Below are positions 25,406 to 38,831 of a DNA stretch of 64,000 nt, in pieces. Within the stretch, counting starts at the first letter, position 1; the number at the start of each line of letters is the position of its first letter. The stretch is taken from positions 186,001 through 250,000 of the forward strand of contig JAJIRX010000667.1 of the NCBI GenBank assembly GCA_023853785.1, in the 5' to 3' direction. The position numbers were made by a program, and so were the translations under genes. The notes beneath the pieces were generated by a model that did no database searches, was not told where the DNA came from, and saw only the letters and a program-made list of their open reading frames with translations. Source of the DNA: Psilocybe azurescens. Taxonomy: Eukaryota > Basidiomycota > Agaricomycetes > Agaricales > Agrocybaceae.

Positions 25406-26750
25406 TCACTGAATGAGGATCATCCATGCCAAGATAAAATAGAACAAGCTTAACGAAGTGTTGGAGGTTAGCATTTGGAGCGGTATAGCTTGAAGAATGA
25501 AACTGACAGAAGAGGGTATACAGCAAGCAGAATGCGTGGCTGGTCAATTTTAGTTCCGTCGAGGAAATTCACAGAAGCTTTCAAGAATTGTAAGTGTTGT
25601 TGGTATTACAATGGCGAAGCGAACATACCCCAAATACACCATGCCCAAGCTAACAGTGCAACGGGAGCGCGTATCCAAATGATGCGGACGAAGCAGGATA
25701 TCAAGGCTGCGATATCAAGTGGAGCGACGCAATAACCAAGAACGCAAAAGTCCTTGGAAAAATGAACTGTAAAGAATAGCATTTATGAGGGTTATTGAAG
25801 TATAGACATGTAAAAGCTTACACTCTTCCTCCAAGAAGCTGTCATATCGACGTCAGCATAGATATTTGTCCAAATCTGATAGGAAAGTCACCTTGGCTTG
25901 TACGGTTACGGCCAAAGCTCCCATTGAGCAGATTACAATGACACTGGAGAAGACGCCTAGCGACTGCGACGGCGGGGCCTGAATTTGGGAAGAAAGGTGA
26001 GCCCTATGTACATTACTGCGGATGGAGACGCACATTAATGCTCAGCATTATTCCTAGGCATAGACAGAGCAGGAGAGGGCCCCAAAGATCCCAATCTCTG
26101 TCGCGATATAATCGTTAAAGCTGTATCCCAAGCGAAATCTGATAGGACAAACTTTAGGACTTCACGACCACTAGACCGTCGCGGATATAGAACTTGAACG
26201 AGTTTGGAGTATATGGAGATCAAATCACGGGCCTTGAAAGGATGTATTAGCATGAAATCCTAGCAAAGGAGACATTAGGCCGTACAATGGTTGTTGTTAC
26301 AGGCTCGTCCAAAGTATCACCTCCAGAGTATCTGATGAAAGAGCACTGATTTAAGTCTAGTTTAAGATACATATACAGCAAACATACCGCGTTTCTACTT
26401 GCACTCCTCCCACCGTTTGCCGGTTTCCAGACCTGGTCGCGTTCTGCGCACTTGAGCTTCCAATGTTGCCAGAGAGTGCAGGGCTAGGGCTCAAAGGCGG
26501 TCGTCCATTCGAGTTACCAGGAGGTGCAAGTTGTTCGGGGAACATAGGTAGCGCGGCCCTTGCCTTTGTCGGCAACAGGAGACTGCGCAAGTCCAGGATG
26601 AGAGAAACCCGGAATATCATCGTCATTCAGGTCGTCGTCGTCGTCTGAAGACTCATGTATCAGCTGTATATAGTGCATCAGTACACGTAATCGCTCACCG
26701 GCTTGAATGAACTGAGAGCTCGCAGTCAGCGGTGTCCTGACTGGATCCAT
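25406..26750 (-). CDS. Yip1-domain Golgi membrane protein (YIPF6/Yip4 type)
   Basis: Five-helix Yip1-family protein of the ER/Golgi that works with Rab GTPases in vesicle traffic. The start at 26750 is MDPVRTPLTASSQF, followed by an acidic stretch and DIPGFSHPGL. The family core assembles across introns: VTTTIARDLISIYSKLVQVLYP, then REVLKDWDLWGPLLLC (the Yip1 DLWGP signature), APPSQSLGVFSSVIVI, VQAKLLGGRVSFFQ, CVLGYCVAPLDIAAL and the last helix FYFILAWMILIQ-stop. Nearly every exon is under 120 bases. Two places need one base removed or two added: near 26560 (KGKGRA to AALPMFPEQL) and at about 25751 (a TTTT in the Q-G-L-C-V-L region). The family call is strong because DWDLWGP and GYCVAPLD are intact. 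Confidence 0.85.
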
Positions 26751-26949
26751 GGATGCTGTTGTAATGAATGGCTTGCCACGCTTCAGGCTCAAGCTGATGA
26801 TGTCGGGGATACTAGTCACGTTCAGCGGAGTTACAATTATTCCCAATTGGGAAGACTGACGCGTCGCCTTACACTTTCAAAGCTACTGGGTCTCATAAAC
26901 CAATCCCTTCTCTCATCTCACATCCCATATTCCATAACACTGATACATA

Positions 26950-28571
<1,622 letters not shown>

Positions 28572-29054
28572 ACTGCTTTCTTTCCTTCATTGTCATATTT
28601 ACATTATTTGGTCTCTTTCTTCGAATGATACTTGCATGCATTCCGAGACTTGCGATAAGGATAAGGATCTTGAATCTTTTCAATTTAGTTTGGCAGCATG
28701 GATTGCGGCTGCACGATAATGTCATTCACTGTCAGACTACATACAAGAACGATGGAATGCGGAAGTTTATCGAGCGTTCATGAAGGCACGGGGTGCTACA
28801 AGTTCTATTCCGTTATGATTACAAGCACAATTACATACTTGTTGAATGGAGTAAACTAAATGCTGTATGTGTAGGTATGGTTGCAGTGTATGGTATGAAC
28901 AGAATCAAGGAATATACAAAAATAAAAGAAAGTTGCAGGCCGTACGCGTAGAAGTGGAAATCTTGCCGAATGCGAGGTGTTTAATAGTACATTGTACTTT
29001 AAGTTATAAAAAAGGTGGATGGAATATCCTGAATAAAGTTCGTGACCTTTCCTA
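28572..29054. other. Convergent 3' spacer after RPT2
   Basis: 483 bases between convergent genes, AT-rich on average. It should hold the 3' UTRs of both. No gene seen. Confidence 0.5.
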
Positions 29055-31508
29055 CTAGTAGTCCTTTTGCTTTGTCTTCCATGGGCTGGGAGTCGTCAAG
29101 AAACGGCCAAAGACACGCGAATTATTTCGCAAGCATTTTAACAGATAAATGAGAGACCAGAAAAAGAAGGCATGAATCACGAAGGCAGCAATCTGAAACA
29201 TAATCGAAGAGTCAGCGACACGGGCACAAAAACCCGACGAACGAACGAAGGAAAGTCAGAAAGAGAAAAATCACGCACCTCAACCACACCTTCCCACCGC
29301 CGCTCTTCTCCCTTACGAGCTCCCACACGCGCCTGCCCAGCATCCTCCCAGCGAGCGCGTGCATCAAGATCTGCTTGCCCTCCTTCGTGCCTTCGTACTC
29401 CAGCACCCACTCGCCGAACCAGCCCTCGCCGACGCCCGCCTCGCTCTCGTCCCCCGTGCGCATGCGCACGACGCGCGCCGTCCACGCGTAGCGCTTCGCC
29501 AGCGCGTACCCCTTCGGACTGTGCGGGCTTGGCACCTTCCCCGTCGAGTGCACGAGCGTCAGCTGCGGCACGTCGTCGCACACGGGCAGCCGCGGGATGA
29601 CGAAGGTCATGTTCGCGTGCGGCGGGGAGATGTGCGCGTAGTAGAACGGAGAGGGAGGCTCAGCGGGTCTTCTAGCGGGAGCAAGTCGGGCGGGGTGTAC
29701 GGGACGAGGTCCTGGCCGTTGAATAGGAGCCACTTCCCGCTCTGCGAGGCGGGACCTCCGCTGCCGCCACTACCTGAGCTGCCGCTGCCGCTCCCCCGCC
29801 TGCTCTCTGGAAAATGCCCGGGACCAGGCGGCCCACGCATAAGCGGCGGTTGCGACTCGCTTCGTCTCGACGGATTATGAAGCGAGAAACCCGACGGATC
29901 CTCATCCGACGACGCGTCCTCACCCGAAGGAGGGATATACCCCAAATTACAAACGACATCTCCGGTCGACAGATGCTCCCACAGACCCGAGTCCTCCAGC
30001 TGCTTCTCGCACAGCACGATGCTCTCATCCCCATCCTCCAACTTGGTGCAGGGCACAAACACGCGCAGGACGGGTGCGCGCGTACGGCATGTGGCCAAAA
30101 TTAAGTCATGCGGCGTGTTTGCGTTGACAGACGACAGAGAGGAGTGCTGACTATCTCGTATATCCCTGTCCGCTATCGACGGAGGTCCCGAGGTGGAGGA
30201 CTCGCTCGACGCATCAGCGCTGGCGCTCGCAAAGCGTCGATTCGGGCGCTTAAGCACACCGAAGTCCATGGACATCTCGCGGTGTCGCCGCCAGGTATGC
30301 GAGTAAATCTTCAGCGTCTTTGGTTCTTCCGGGGAGGTGGTGATATGCCATAAGCGTTCTTTCCGAAAATAGAAAGTTTACGCCCTTTCCGGAGGTTGGT
30401 TGACATCATCATGCTCGAAAGCTTGTTCGCGGACGGTCCGCCCTGTACCTGTGCTATTTTAGGCGCGGCTGCAACGAGTCCAAATTCCCCTAGGCCAGCG
30501 CTGTCCGTGCTCCCGTTAGTGGGCTGACTCTGGCTGTGCTTGTGTTTGTGTTTGTGCCTTGTTAAGGAGCGCGTGATGATGAAGTCTGGAGCAATTGATG
30601 TGGGTAGTTGGGCTGGGGCATAGGCCAGGGGGAGCGGGAAAGGTCAGCTCGCGTAGGGTCTGGACTGGCGAAAACCGGGCTTTTGATTTGATTTCTTCAG
30701 GCTCCAACGGCAACGGTTGTGACGAGCTGTGTACGAGAGATTGGAGCAACAGGACGAAGCGCGAGTGGGCTTGGGTCAGCGCGACGAGTTTTGACGTCGT
30801 TTCGTCGTCTTCGAATGTCGGGAAGAGGGAGGTGAGCGTGCGCAGGGCATGCGTTGGATATCGATGAGGAGGGATCTTTGGGAGATCACTGGGTAAATGA
30901 AATATAATTAGATGTATACAAAAACATGGAGCATGCGACGGTATGGGAGAGAATGGCCTAAAAACGCGCGGACATACATAGGAGATCCAGATCGTGCACG
31001 GATACCTGAACGTCTTGGTAATGGTTCAGGTCACGGATTCGCATTGAGTGGATATACCCGGGGACAAAGCGGGAGAGAACGACGTCGCGCAGAGCGGGGT
31101 CCTGGAAGATGTCGCGGAAGGATTTGCATGTGGCAAATATGGGGTATGCATCGATCCAGTCTAAATGGGCGAGAACGACGGCGAGTATAGGGGGATCTTC
31201 AACAAGGCGACAAGGGAAGAGGAGGTTTTGAGACGGGGCATAAAGCTAGACAGACCACGAGCGGAAGGAGTGATATACGACGGTCTGACGGTGGAAGAAG
31301 AGGAAAGCGATGGTTGGTGTTTGGGGAAGGAAATTTGATTGTTCAGGCGAGGCTCAGGGATGGCGGGCAAGGGTCGCACCGCGTTTTGTTTTCGATTAAT
31401 ACTGCCCGTGCCCGTGCCAATACTATCGGGATGAGCAGAGACTGCATGGGGTGGGTGAAAGTCAAATGGGCCAATATTTGGAGCTGGTGGGGTATATATA
31501 GTGGCCAT
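29055..31508 (-). CDS. F-box-like protein with C-terminal membrane segment
   Basis: Probable F-box-type protein, with no named orthologue that I know. The start at 31508 (MATIYTPPAPNIGPF) leads through a Ser/Pro-rich N-terminus to an F-box-like block: FPCRLVEDPPILAVVLAHL then DWIDAYPIFATCKSFRDIF (about 31080-31210). A long region follows with conserved-looking pieces (TWRRHREMSMDFGVLKRPN, LRVFVPCTKL, WLLFNGQDLVPYTPP, FYYAHISPPHANMTFVIP), then WFGEWVLEYEGTKEGKQIL. The last exon has one strong hydrophobic helix (AAFVIHAFFFWSLIYLL) and a basic tail ending KTKQKDY. Two frame breaks need one base: GGGG at 31235-31238 and GGG at 29653-29655 (plus strand). Exon joins in 30300-30900 are unresolved. 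A tail-anchored F-box protein would be unusual. Confidence 0.65.
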
Positions 31509-31742
31509 GTCGAGGAGGGGTTTAACATGAGGAGAAGATCAAGGGAGAGACCACTCGGTCTCCGTCCACCATTTCTGACGCCCGTTCATAAGTCTCATTC
31601 ACGTGACATAATGAATGCCGTAATCAACGGCAACGGTCTCTTTATAGCGCCTTTTCGTGGCGTGCGAATGTTGAGCTCCAGCCACGCTCCAGCCTAACGT
31701 TCACTGTTCACCACAACACGCATCACCGCTGACATTTCTACC

Positions 31743-33129
31743 ATGGTCAGTCTAAACTCGTCGTCGTCATACACCTTTCCTTTCGGTGTTCTCACGAATC
31801 ACACAGGGTCTTGATCTCGAGCGAGAAGTTTTCGGTGGTTCAGAGTCTGAGCTTTCGGACGAGGAGGAGGGTCAGTGCCATCAGCCTAGCCTTTGTAACA
31901 AGTTTGCCGCAGCTTACTCGAGCCATTTACAGATATCCCGCAGCAACAGCAACAACACCATGCCCCTCCCAAGCACCGCCCAATACCATCGCGAGACGAG
32001 TATGAGTCATCTGCCGGAGACTCTGAGGACGACTATGTCCAGGAACGACCGGCTCCTGGCAAGACCAAGAAACGGCTGAGTAGAAAAACAACAGGAGAGA
32101 CTGAGGAACCAAAAGCCCAAAGGAAGCGAAAGAGAAAGGCGCCTGTTGAAGTAGACCTCGCTGACCTTCCTCCCGAACAGGGTAAGTTTCGACTCTTCTG
32201 AAATTTTACCCTGCTTCCTTCCATTCTGACATGAATCTCTCGGTGTTTCTGTGGGTTTATAGCGTCCAGAGCTCGCATGGACATGAAAATTGATGAAATC
32301 TTGAAAACTAAAAAGACGAAGCCAAAAAGAGGGAACAAGAATGACTTGGTGCTCGATAGCTTCGCAGACGATGAAGTAGCAAGATTGAGAGAGAACATGA
32401 ATACCGCGGCAGATGAAGACATCAGAGCAAACACTGAAAAACTGCCTGCCACATCAAAGCTTCGAGCGTTACCGGAAGCAATGGAAACTTTACGAAAGTG
32501 AGCATTTCATTATGAGAAAAGTAAATCGCGTGTAATTAACCCCTCCCTCTCGTGGTTAAATTAGAGCATCTCTCGCACAGTCGATGATCGACAACAATCT
32601 TCTAGAGGCGGTAAGGCGGTGGTTGGAACCCCTCCCCGATCGGTCGCTTCCTGCACTAAACATCCAACGCGAGTTCTTCAATATCATCAAGAAGATGGAG
32701 TTTATTGACGCCGCCGTGCTGAGAGAATCAGGGCTCGGACGCGTCGTGTTGTTCTACACCAAGTGCAAGCGTGTGACACCGGACATCACGCGTATCGCGA
32801 ACGACCTCGTGTCGATCTGGTCTCGACCCATTATCAAACGGTCGGCGTCGTACCGGGACCGCATCGTGCCGGTAGCGCAAGAGGCAGAGGACATGCGTGC
32901 AGGCGAGAGACTGAACACGATTCTAGCGCGTGCGAGGGAGGCGGAGAAGGGCAGAGTGAAGAAGAACGCGGTTTCGATTCCTCAAGCACAACTAGGGACA
33001 TATACGGTGGCGCCGAAGATGAACGCCGGTATCGGACGGGGCAGCGCGAGCGTGGATGTGGACATTGAGAGGAGGAGGAAGAATGCAGAGAGATTGCGAA
33101 GCCTGACGCGCAAGGTGAGCATGAAGTGA
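31743..33129 (+). CDS. IWS1: Transcription elongation factor IWS1/Spn1
   Basis: Histone-chaperone partner of Spt6 on elongating RNA polymerase II. The model starts with an ATG-only exon (31743-31745, donor GTCAGT) joined at 31807 to GLDLEREVFGGSESELSDEEE; a second intron follows (GTCAGT to ACAG), then a Gln/His run, acidic residues and a basic nuclear-localisation patch (KKRLSRK, QRKRKRKAP). The TFIIS N-terminal (LW) domain is clear: AMETLRKASLAQSMIDNNLL, LEAVRRWLEPLPDRSLP, LNIQREFFNIIKKM, LRESGLGRVVLFY and IANDLVSIWSRPI. The C-terminal tail is basic, ending LTRKVSMK. No frame problem. Head-to-head with the F-box-like gene, 234 bases between start codons. The alternative reading from the same ATG without splicing stops after 23 codons, which supports the intron. 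Confidence 0.93.
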
Positions 33130-33760
33130 GAAATTGGAAGGGGCTAGCTGTCTGTGAGCTTGGCGTGTCTGTATGTATGTATGTAGTTATTACCCGTATG
33201 GGATGTATGTTATGCCAGTCAGTCATTTTTAGTTTTATAATTATAGCAGTGATGGAGAAGATTCGGGTATGGCCTTGCGGTCATATATTGGGATCTCATG
33301 CCAGCAGGGAGCGTTCATAAACGTTGCATGAACAGGATCAATGTCGGATTGGATCCGGTATGCAGTGAGAAAGATTAGCCAGAGTTCTCATCAGGAAAGA
33401 TACGCGAGAACACGATGCAAAAACACGTTGCGGGGAATTCCCAAAAGGACAGCAATGGCCTGAGGGCTGTAGAGAAAGGATAGCTAAGGAGACGGTTTTG
33501 CGCTGTGAGACTAGCATAGCACAACTCAGAGGTTGAGCTATTACTATAGTATTATCAGTCGAAAGGTCCGAGCGCCACATGGGAGTGATGTCCATACGAG
33601 GGCAAGGCGGAGATTGAAAAGTTATGTTGTGGGGTGTTTATTTCTGCATGGGGTGGAAATGTGAGAAACTGTTTGCGCGCTTTGCGTTGTCGGTCTTACT
33701 TACGACCAAAGCCCACACTATCCTTTCATTTAAATATTTCTCTCTATTTTGTTGCCCATT
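33130..33760. other. Spacer between IWS1 and the next gene
   Basis: 631 bases between tandem + strand genes. A short ATGT repeat (about 33173-33184) lies in the IWS1 3' region. No gene recognised. Confidence 0.5.
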
Positions 33761-36114
33761 ATGCATTCGTCGCGTCGCAATACCGGACTTACTCCCCTCG
33801 CCATCGTCCTACCACATCCTCAACTCATTCACCATCGCTCCTCCCTCCTCTCCATAAACTCGGCCGCATCCCCACATACCCCCAGAAGCTGCTCCTCTCC
33901 CTCTCTTCCCATCTACTACCAACCCCCAGCAAACAGGAACAGCACAGACAGCTGGAACAGCTCAAATGCGGACGATATGGATGTCGAGTGGAAGCAGGAG
34001 CACGTCCTTCTGCTCTCAAGAGTGCGTTATGCACCCACTTATTTTTTCTCGCGTTCTTCACCTCATAGCTTTGTTCTCCAGACCCTAGACGCACTTCCCG
34101 CCCACCTTGTCACTCCTTTTAACGGTTCAATTCCCCCATCTAACCTCCTCGACAAGATTGCCCGTGGCGTCTCACAGGCAAAAGGTCCCGCAGAGTGGCC
34201 GTATTCAATACGCGCAACACGCGTCAAGCTCCTGGAGCTGGCCCGTAGTCATGCAAAAGAAGAGGCCGCTGCAGAACGACGCCGCCATGCTATCGCAGAG
34301 GAGGTCGAAATTAATGACGACTCCAATTATTCATATTTCCACAATGGCGAAGAGAAACCTTTGACAGGCGTCGGTATCGGTCCCCGTCGCCCTCTCTACC
34401 GGCAGTCGAGCATGGACTTCATCAAGCCTACTCCTTCTGAAATTAAGGACAACCCTGCTATTGCAAAGTAAGTGCCGTATTTTTGTCTTTCTTTTTGGAA
34501 TGTATGGCAAACCTTGAGTTTGACTTATTTTCACCTCCCCAATCTCCCCTCCCCACCTCCTTTCATTTCTCTCTGTCCCTGTCCCTTCATCTCCACATGT
34601 GGATTCTCATCACCAATTTGCTCCTCGATAGGCTTTCCAACCGACTTCAACGTACTGATCGGATAATCCCCAACCCGAGCTATCACCCATATTCCCGCAT
34701 CTCCCGTTCCCAAACAAACCGCAGATCTTCTTCGCCACCCCACTCGAATGATGTCCCTGCCCTTATCAACCAGTCGTCAACCCCTAGCTCCACCACCCTT
34801 GACAGTTTCTCCACCCTTTCTTCATCTGCCCCGCGTGTCTTGCGCCGCTCAGTATCGACTTTGTCCTCCGAATCGTTGTTCAGTACCAGTAGCAGTGGAA
34901 TGCCCCTCCCGGACCCGCGAATACAAAGGGTTAGGCGCTCAGACTCGTTCTGCTCTGGCCCTCCTGTTCCGCCTCCCAAGGACACGCCCGTTCCACCCAG
35001 AGCCGGCTTCAAGCGTGCGCCCTCCTACGGTGCGCTGGCCCAGGAGGCCAGACAGGAGGCAGTGGCTGCCGCCCGCGTCCATGCCAGGAAGCTCTCGGGC
35101 TCGTACCCTTCCTCTGACGAGGAGGAGAAGGCACGGACGACTCGCGCGAAGAAACCGAAAACAAAGACGAGCGCCGCTGTTGCTGCCGTACCTGCCAGTC
35201 CCTCTGTGAGGTCGCCGCCGTCGTCTGTACCTCCGTCTCCTGCTGGTCCGGCCACGGCTCCTTCGTCGCCTGTTGCATCGAGGACCCCCACTGGTTCGTC
35301 GAAACCCAAGTCATCGGTGCCAAAACTCAGGCTCAAGGGTGTCACTGCGTGGACCAAAGGAGAAGGAGAAGCGGAGAGCAATTTGAAGAGTCCAAAGGCG
35401 CTTGGTACCAGCAAGCCTTCTTCATCAGCTAATATGGCGGACGAGACTGCGAGCAAGAGAAAGACAAGCAAGACGGACAAGGAGAAGGTTAAAGACAAGG
35501 CGGCCAAAGACAAAGACCACCACCCGCGAGCGAGGCCGCTTCCCATGAACCTCCAAAGGAACCCAAGCATGTTTGGCGCCGAGCTGCCGCAGCTGCCTCT
35601 TCGTGCAACCCAGAACAATAGCGGCTCGCGCCTTGGAGCGTCGTCGGCGTCTTCACCTCCATCGGCATACATGCAGCGCTCCGGTGGTGGCGGTGGCGGC
35701 ACAACGACGCCTACCAAGATGCGCTCGCCGTCCCCGGCGATCCGCGCGTTAGCGCCTGCCGCGAGCGTCAATGCATTGGCCCCGGCCCCCGTGCTTGGAC
35801 CCGCCCTGGACGGCCCCAGCGCTGGCGCCCACTGCGCCTACAACTCCCACGTGACATCAACATTGATCTCGTCGCCGACATTGTCATCGTCTCCTTCGCT
35901 GGCGTTGTCCATGTCGCCCGAGATATCGGTGAAGGTGCGCACGCTGAGGCGCGTGAGGAGGTTGGCGCCTGGTGGGAGGCGGATCTCGTTTGGGAGTCTT
36001 GCGGCGCCTGGGGAGGAGGGTGATGCGGATGCGGAGGGAGGAGGGTTGGATGCTGGGGCGAGGAGCCCGGCGTCGGGGAAGGGCTTGCTTGGGAGCGCGT
36101 TTCAGTTGCATTAG
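33761..36114 (+). CDS. Ser/Pro-rich hypothetical basidiomycete protein
   Basis: Large, mostly disordered protein without a family I can name. The start at 33761 is MHSSRRNTGLTPLA. One intron (GTGCGT to CTCCAG) joins LLLSR to TLDALPAHLV. The best ordered part is near the N-terminus: PSNLLDKIARGVSQAKGP, then WPYSIRATRVKLLELARSHA, which looks like a short helical conserved block. A second intron starts after NPAIAK (donor GTAAGT, about 34468) and ends at about 34630. The rest is Ser/Pro/Ala/Lys-rich with a Lys-rich patch (about 35450-35520), and it closes with a basic block VRTLRRVRRLAPGGRRISFG before GSAFQLH. The tail block may be a short linear motif. About 700 residues. No signal peptide or membrane helix. 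Real coding is supported by the long open frame and good splice sites. Confidence 0.7.
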
Positions 36115-36279
36115 ATGGTGGGTGTATGACGAGCACGCCGTCGAGGGTATAGAAAAGGAGAGGAGAAGGAGAAGGGGAGAGGAGGAAAGGGATGTTTGGA
36201 CCCTGACGACGACGATTTCAACAACGAAAAATATTCCAGGATAGAGTAAAAATAAATCCGGAGGAAGAGGGAAGAGGAA

Positions 36280-36324
36280 GGAAGGGAAAGGAGGAAGGAA
36301 GGAAGGAAGGAAGGAAGGAGGAGG
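36280..36324 (+). repeat. GGAA-type purine microsatellite
   Basis: Purine-only tract ending in about six to seven perfect GGAA units at 36293-36319, in the 3' flank of the Ser/Pro-rich gene. Confidence 0.85.
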
Positions 36325-38831
36325 AACCTTTTCCAGGAGGATGGGAGGAGGATGTTTGTCCCTTCGCTCCTGGATTGTGTATCACCATCAAAACCGAACA
36401 GCGATCTCTTCTCTTGTGTAACACCAGCATTCACCATTCAGCAGCATCAGCTTTTTTCTGTGCCGACAATCGACGACTGACGAAATCCAAATTGGCCGAC
36501 CATCCGGGAATTTTCTTCGTCAGTTCGCATCGACTGCAGGCAACTCTCGTCTTTGAACAACAACAACAATATCCAACTGCAACAACATACATTTCTATCT
36601 CATATACTTTTTCAATTCAAGCAAGCAAGCAATTATCGACAACAAACAGCAACAGCAATTGACTCGATCATCATTTTTTTTGGCATCCTCGTTCAATGCT
36701 TCATCCATCATTCAGCGACTCGTCCACCCCCACAAACAAACTTACTCAGCGACCAGTAATCCCGCCGCGCACCCTACCGAGTCATCGACCCCCAACCGAA
36801 CGCGAGCCCTCTTCTTCCACTGCCGAGCATATACATCATATCACATACACGGATAAACTCGCCCTCTGCGCTCCCGATTCTCCTGTATCCATATCACACC
36901 CATACACGCACATCATATGTATACTCGATGCAGTGGATCAAGGCTACGTTTGGTTGTGGATTTGTGACACCAGCACGCTTTCCGCCTAACTGACTTTCAT
37001 CCTCACCCTGCCCCGCTCCTCTCCTTGCACATATATCGGTACTTACTGACAGACATACTCACTCGCACTTGCACACCTCGTCCAACATCTCCTCCTTTCC
37101 CGCCATGTATCATTTCCACACACAAACGTACCTTGCCTCTTCACCCATTCACTCCGGGATTAACTCGTTTATCCTACCTGCGCGTTTGCCGCCCCTTTAT
37201 TTTGACCCTCACCCTCTCTCATTCGAATTTTCTCACTCATCCATCCATGGCCTCTTTTTCCTTCTTTTTCTTTCTTTGCATTTTCTGTCTTCGAACCGAA
37301 CTGGAACTGATAACTTTTGATTTTTGGAAATCTCTCTTTCTCTCTTTTCCTTAACCTGTACCACCAAATTTTCCTTTTATCGCTTCCATAACCCACACTC
37401 TCTCTTTCTGTCCTATATCTTGTGGATTCTGGCATTTGAATCCACAGCACGCTCTTTGTATATGATTATTTTCGAACATTACTCTATCTACCCTTTCTTT
37501 TTCCTCATCCCTCCTCGTGTTCCTGTCACCGCTCACATTCATTGCAAGTCTCTTTTGCATTGTTCTTTTTTTCTTCTTCTACTTTTCTTTGGATCATCCA
37601 TCATATCATTTGACATTCATTACTCACTGTCTTTCTTCACATATCTGCGTCTTCGACTTGCCTTTGCCTCCTCACTAGGGACTGGCGTTCACCTTTCCTT
37701 CGTCTCACTCACTCACTGTCTTTTCGTCTCTCGGTCTCACCCACTCAGTCTCTCACTGCATCAAATCAAATCCCCCCGGAATCCTCGCTTTGGACGAGCG
37801 TGTAACATCACCACCATCCCCCAGCACCCAACAATATACTCGACACCCGATCTCATCACCTTCACCTACCCACTCCGCTTTGTCTCTGCTCTACAAGAGA
37901 CAAGAAATAGTATATAGTCAGCATGGTACAGGCAACTGAAGTTTGCCTTCCTTCCCTTTTCACCACCTGCGTCACCGTTGAACCAAGCGTCGAACAAGTC
38001 TTTCTCCGCGTCTTGTTCTCCATATCCTCTCATCATCTTTCTTACATTTTCTTTGCTTTCAAATTTTTACTTCACTTGTTTTTGACTGTTTTTTTTTTTG
38101 CTTTTTGATTTCACGGTTCAAGTACCGTTCGACAATGATCCTATGTTGACGCTTTTCATTAGTTGCTGTCGCATTGTCCATCTTCATTCGTCATGTTACA
38201 TAGAGCTCTCTGTTTCTTTTCTTACCATTTTCTACACTTTCACCTTTCCCTCCCTTTTCCGTTGACGCTGGTGTTGATTGGGTTTTCTCTTCGGTTAGCT
38301 TAGGTCTGCCTACTACTTGCTTGCTTTTTGCTATTCTTTCTCTTTCTCTCTCTCTCTGTCTCAGTATTCGGTTTTTCTCCTTATTTCTTTTTCTCTCTCT
38401 TTTGCGTATCTACCGTGTTCTTACATATTTTCATCTATCAAATTTCACATAATGGGTCCGTCCCTTCGAAATATTTCTGGTGTGATATCTATCATTAAGA
38501 GCAATTCATAAGGAAGAAGTATGGGTGCCGGGTACAGGTACGCGCAGATTAATTCACGTAAAAATCGATGTTCTCGCGTGAAACATACTTACACACGAGG
38601 ACACCGGAAGATGTATAGGTCTGGGGTCTGGGGGAAAGATAGATGCACGGCGAGATAGCACCGTAAAACATCCATTAATTCCAAGAAGATAATGCGCTGA
38701 GTGTCACCAGTCAAATCCTGACGGCCAGAGTGCGTCTATGTGTGAGATTCACGTAAAGCATAAGTGCTAAGAGTAGGCATCAGTATATGCAATGAGGCAG
38801 AATGCTTCACAAATCGAAATCGTCGGAGACA

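Noticed and set aside
35025..35771. 248-codon minus-strand open frame
   Set aside because: Antisense shadow of the GC-rich Ser/Pro-rich coding exon; no motif and no splice logic.
37324..37917. 197-codon open frame
   Set aside because: Open only because the region is pyrimidine-rich (stop codons need purines). Phe/Leu/Ser repetition, no motif.
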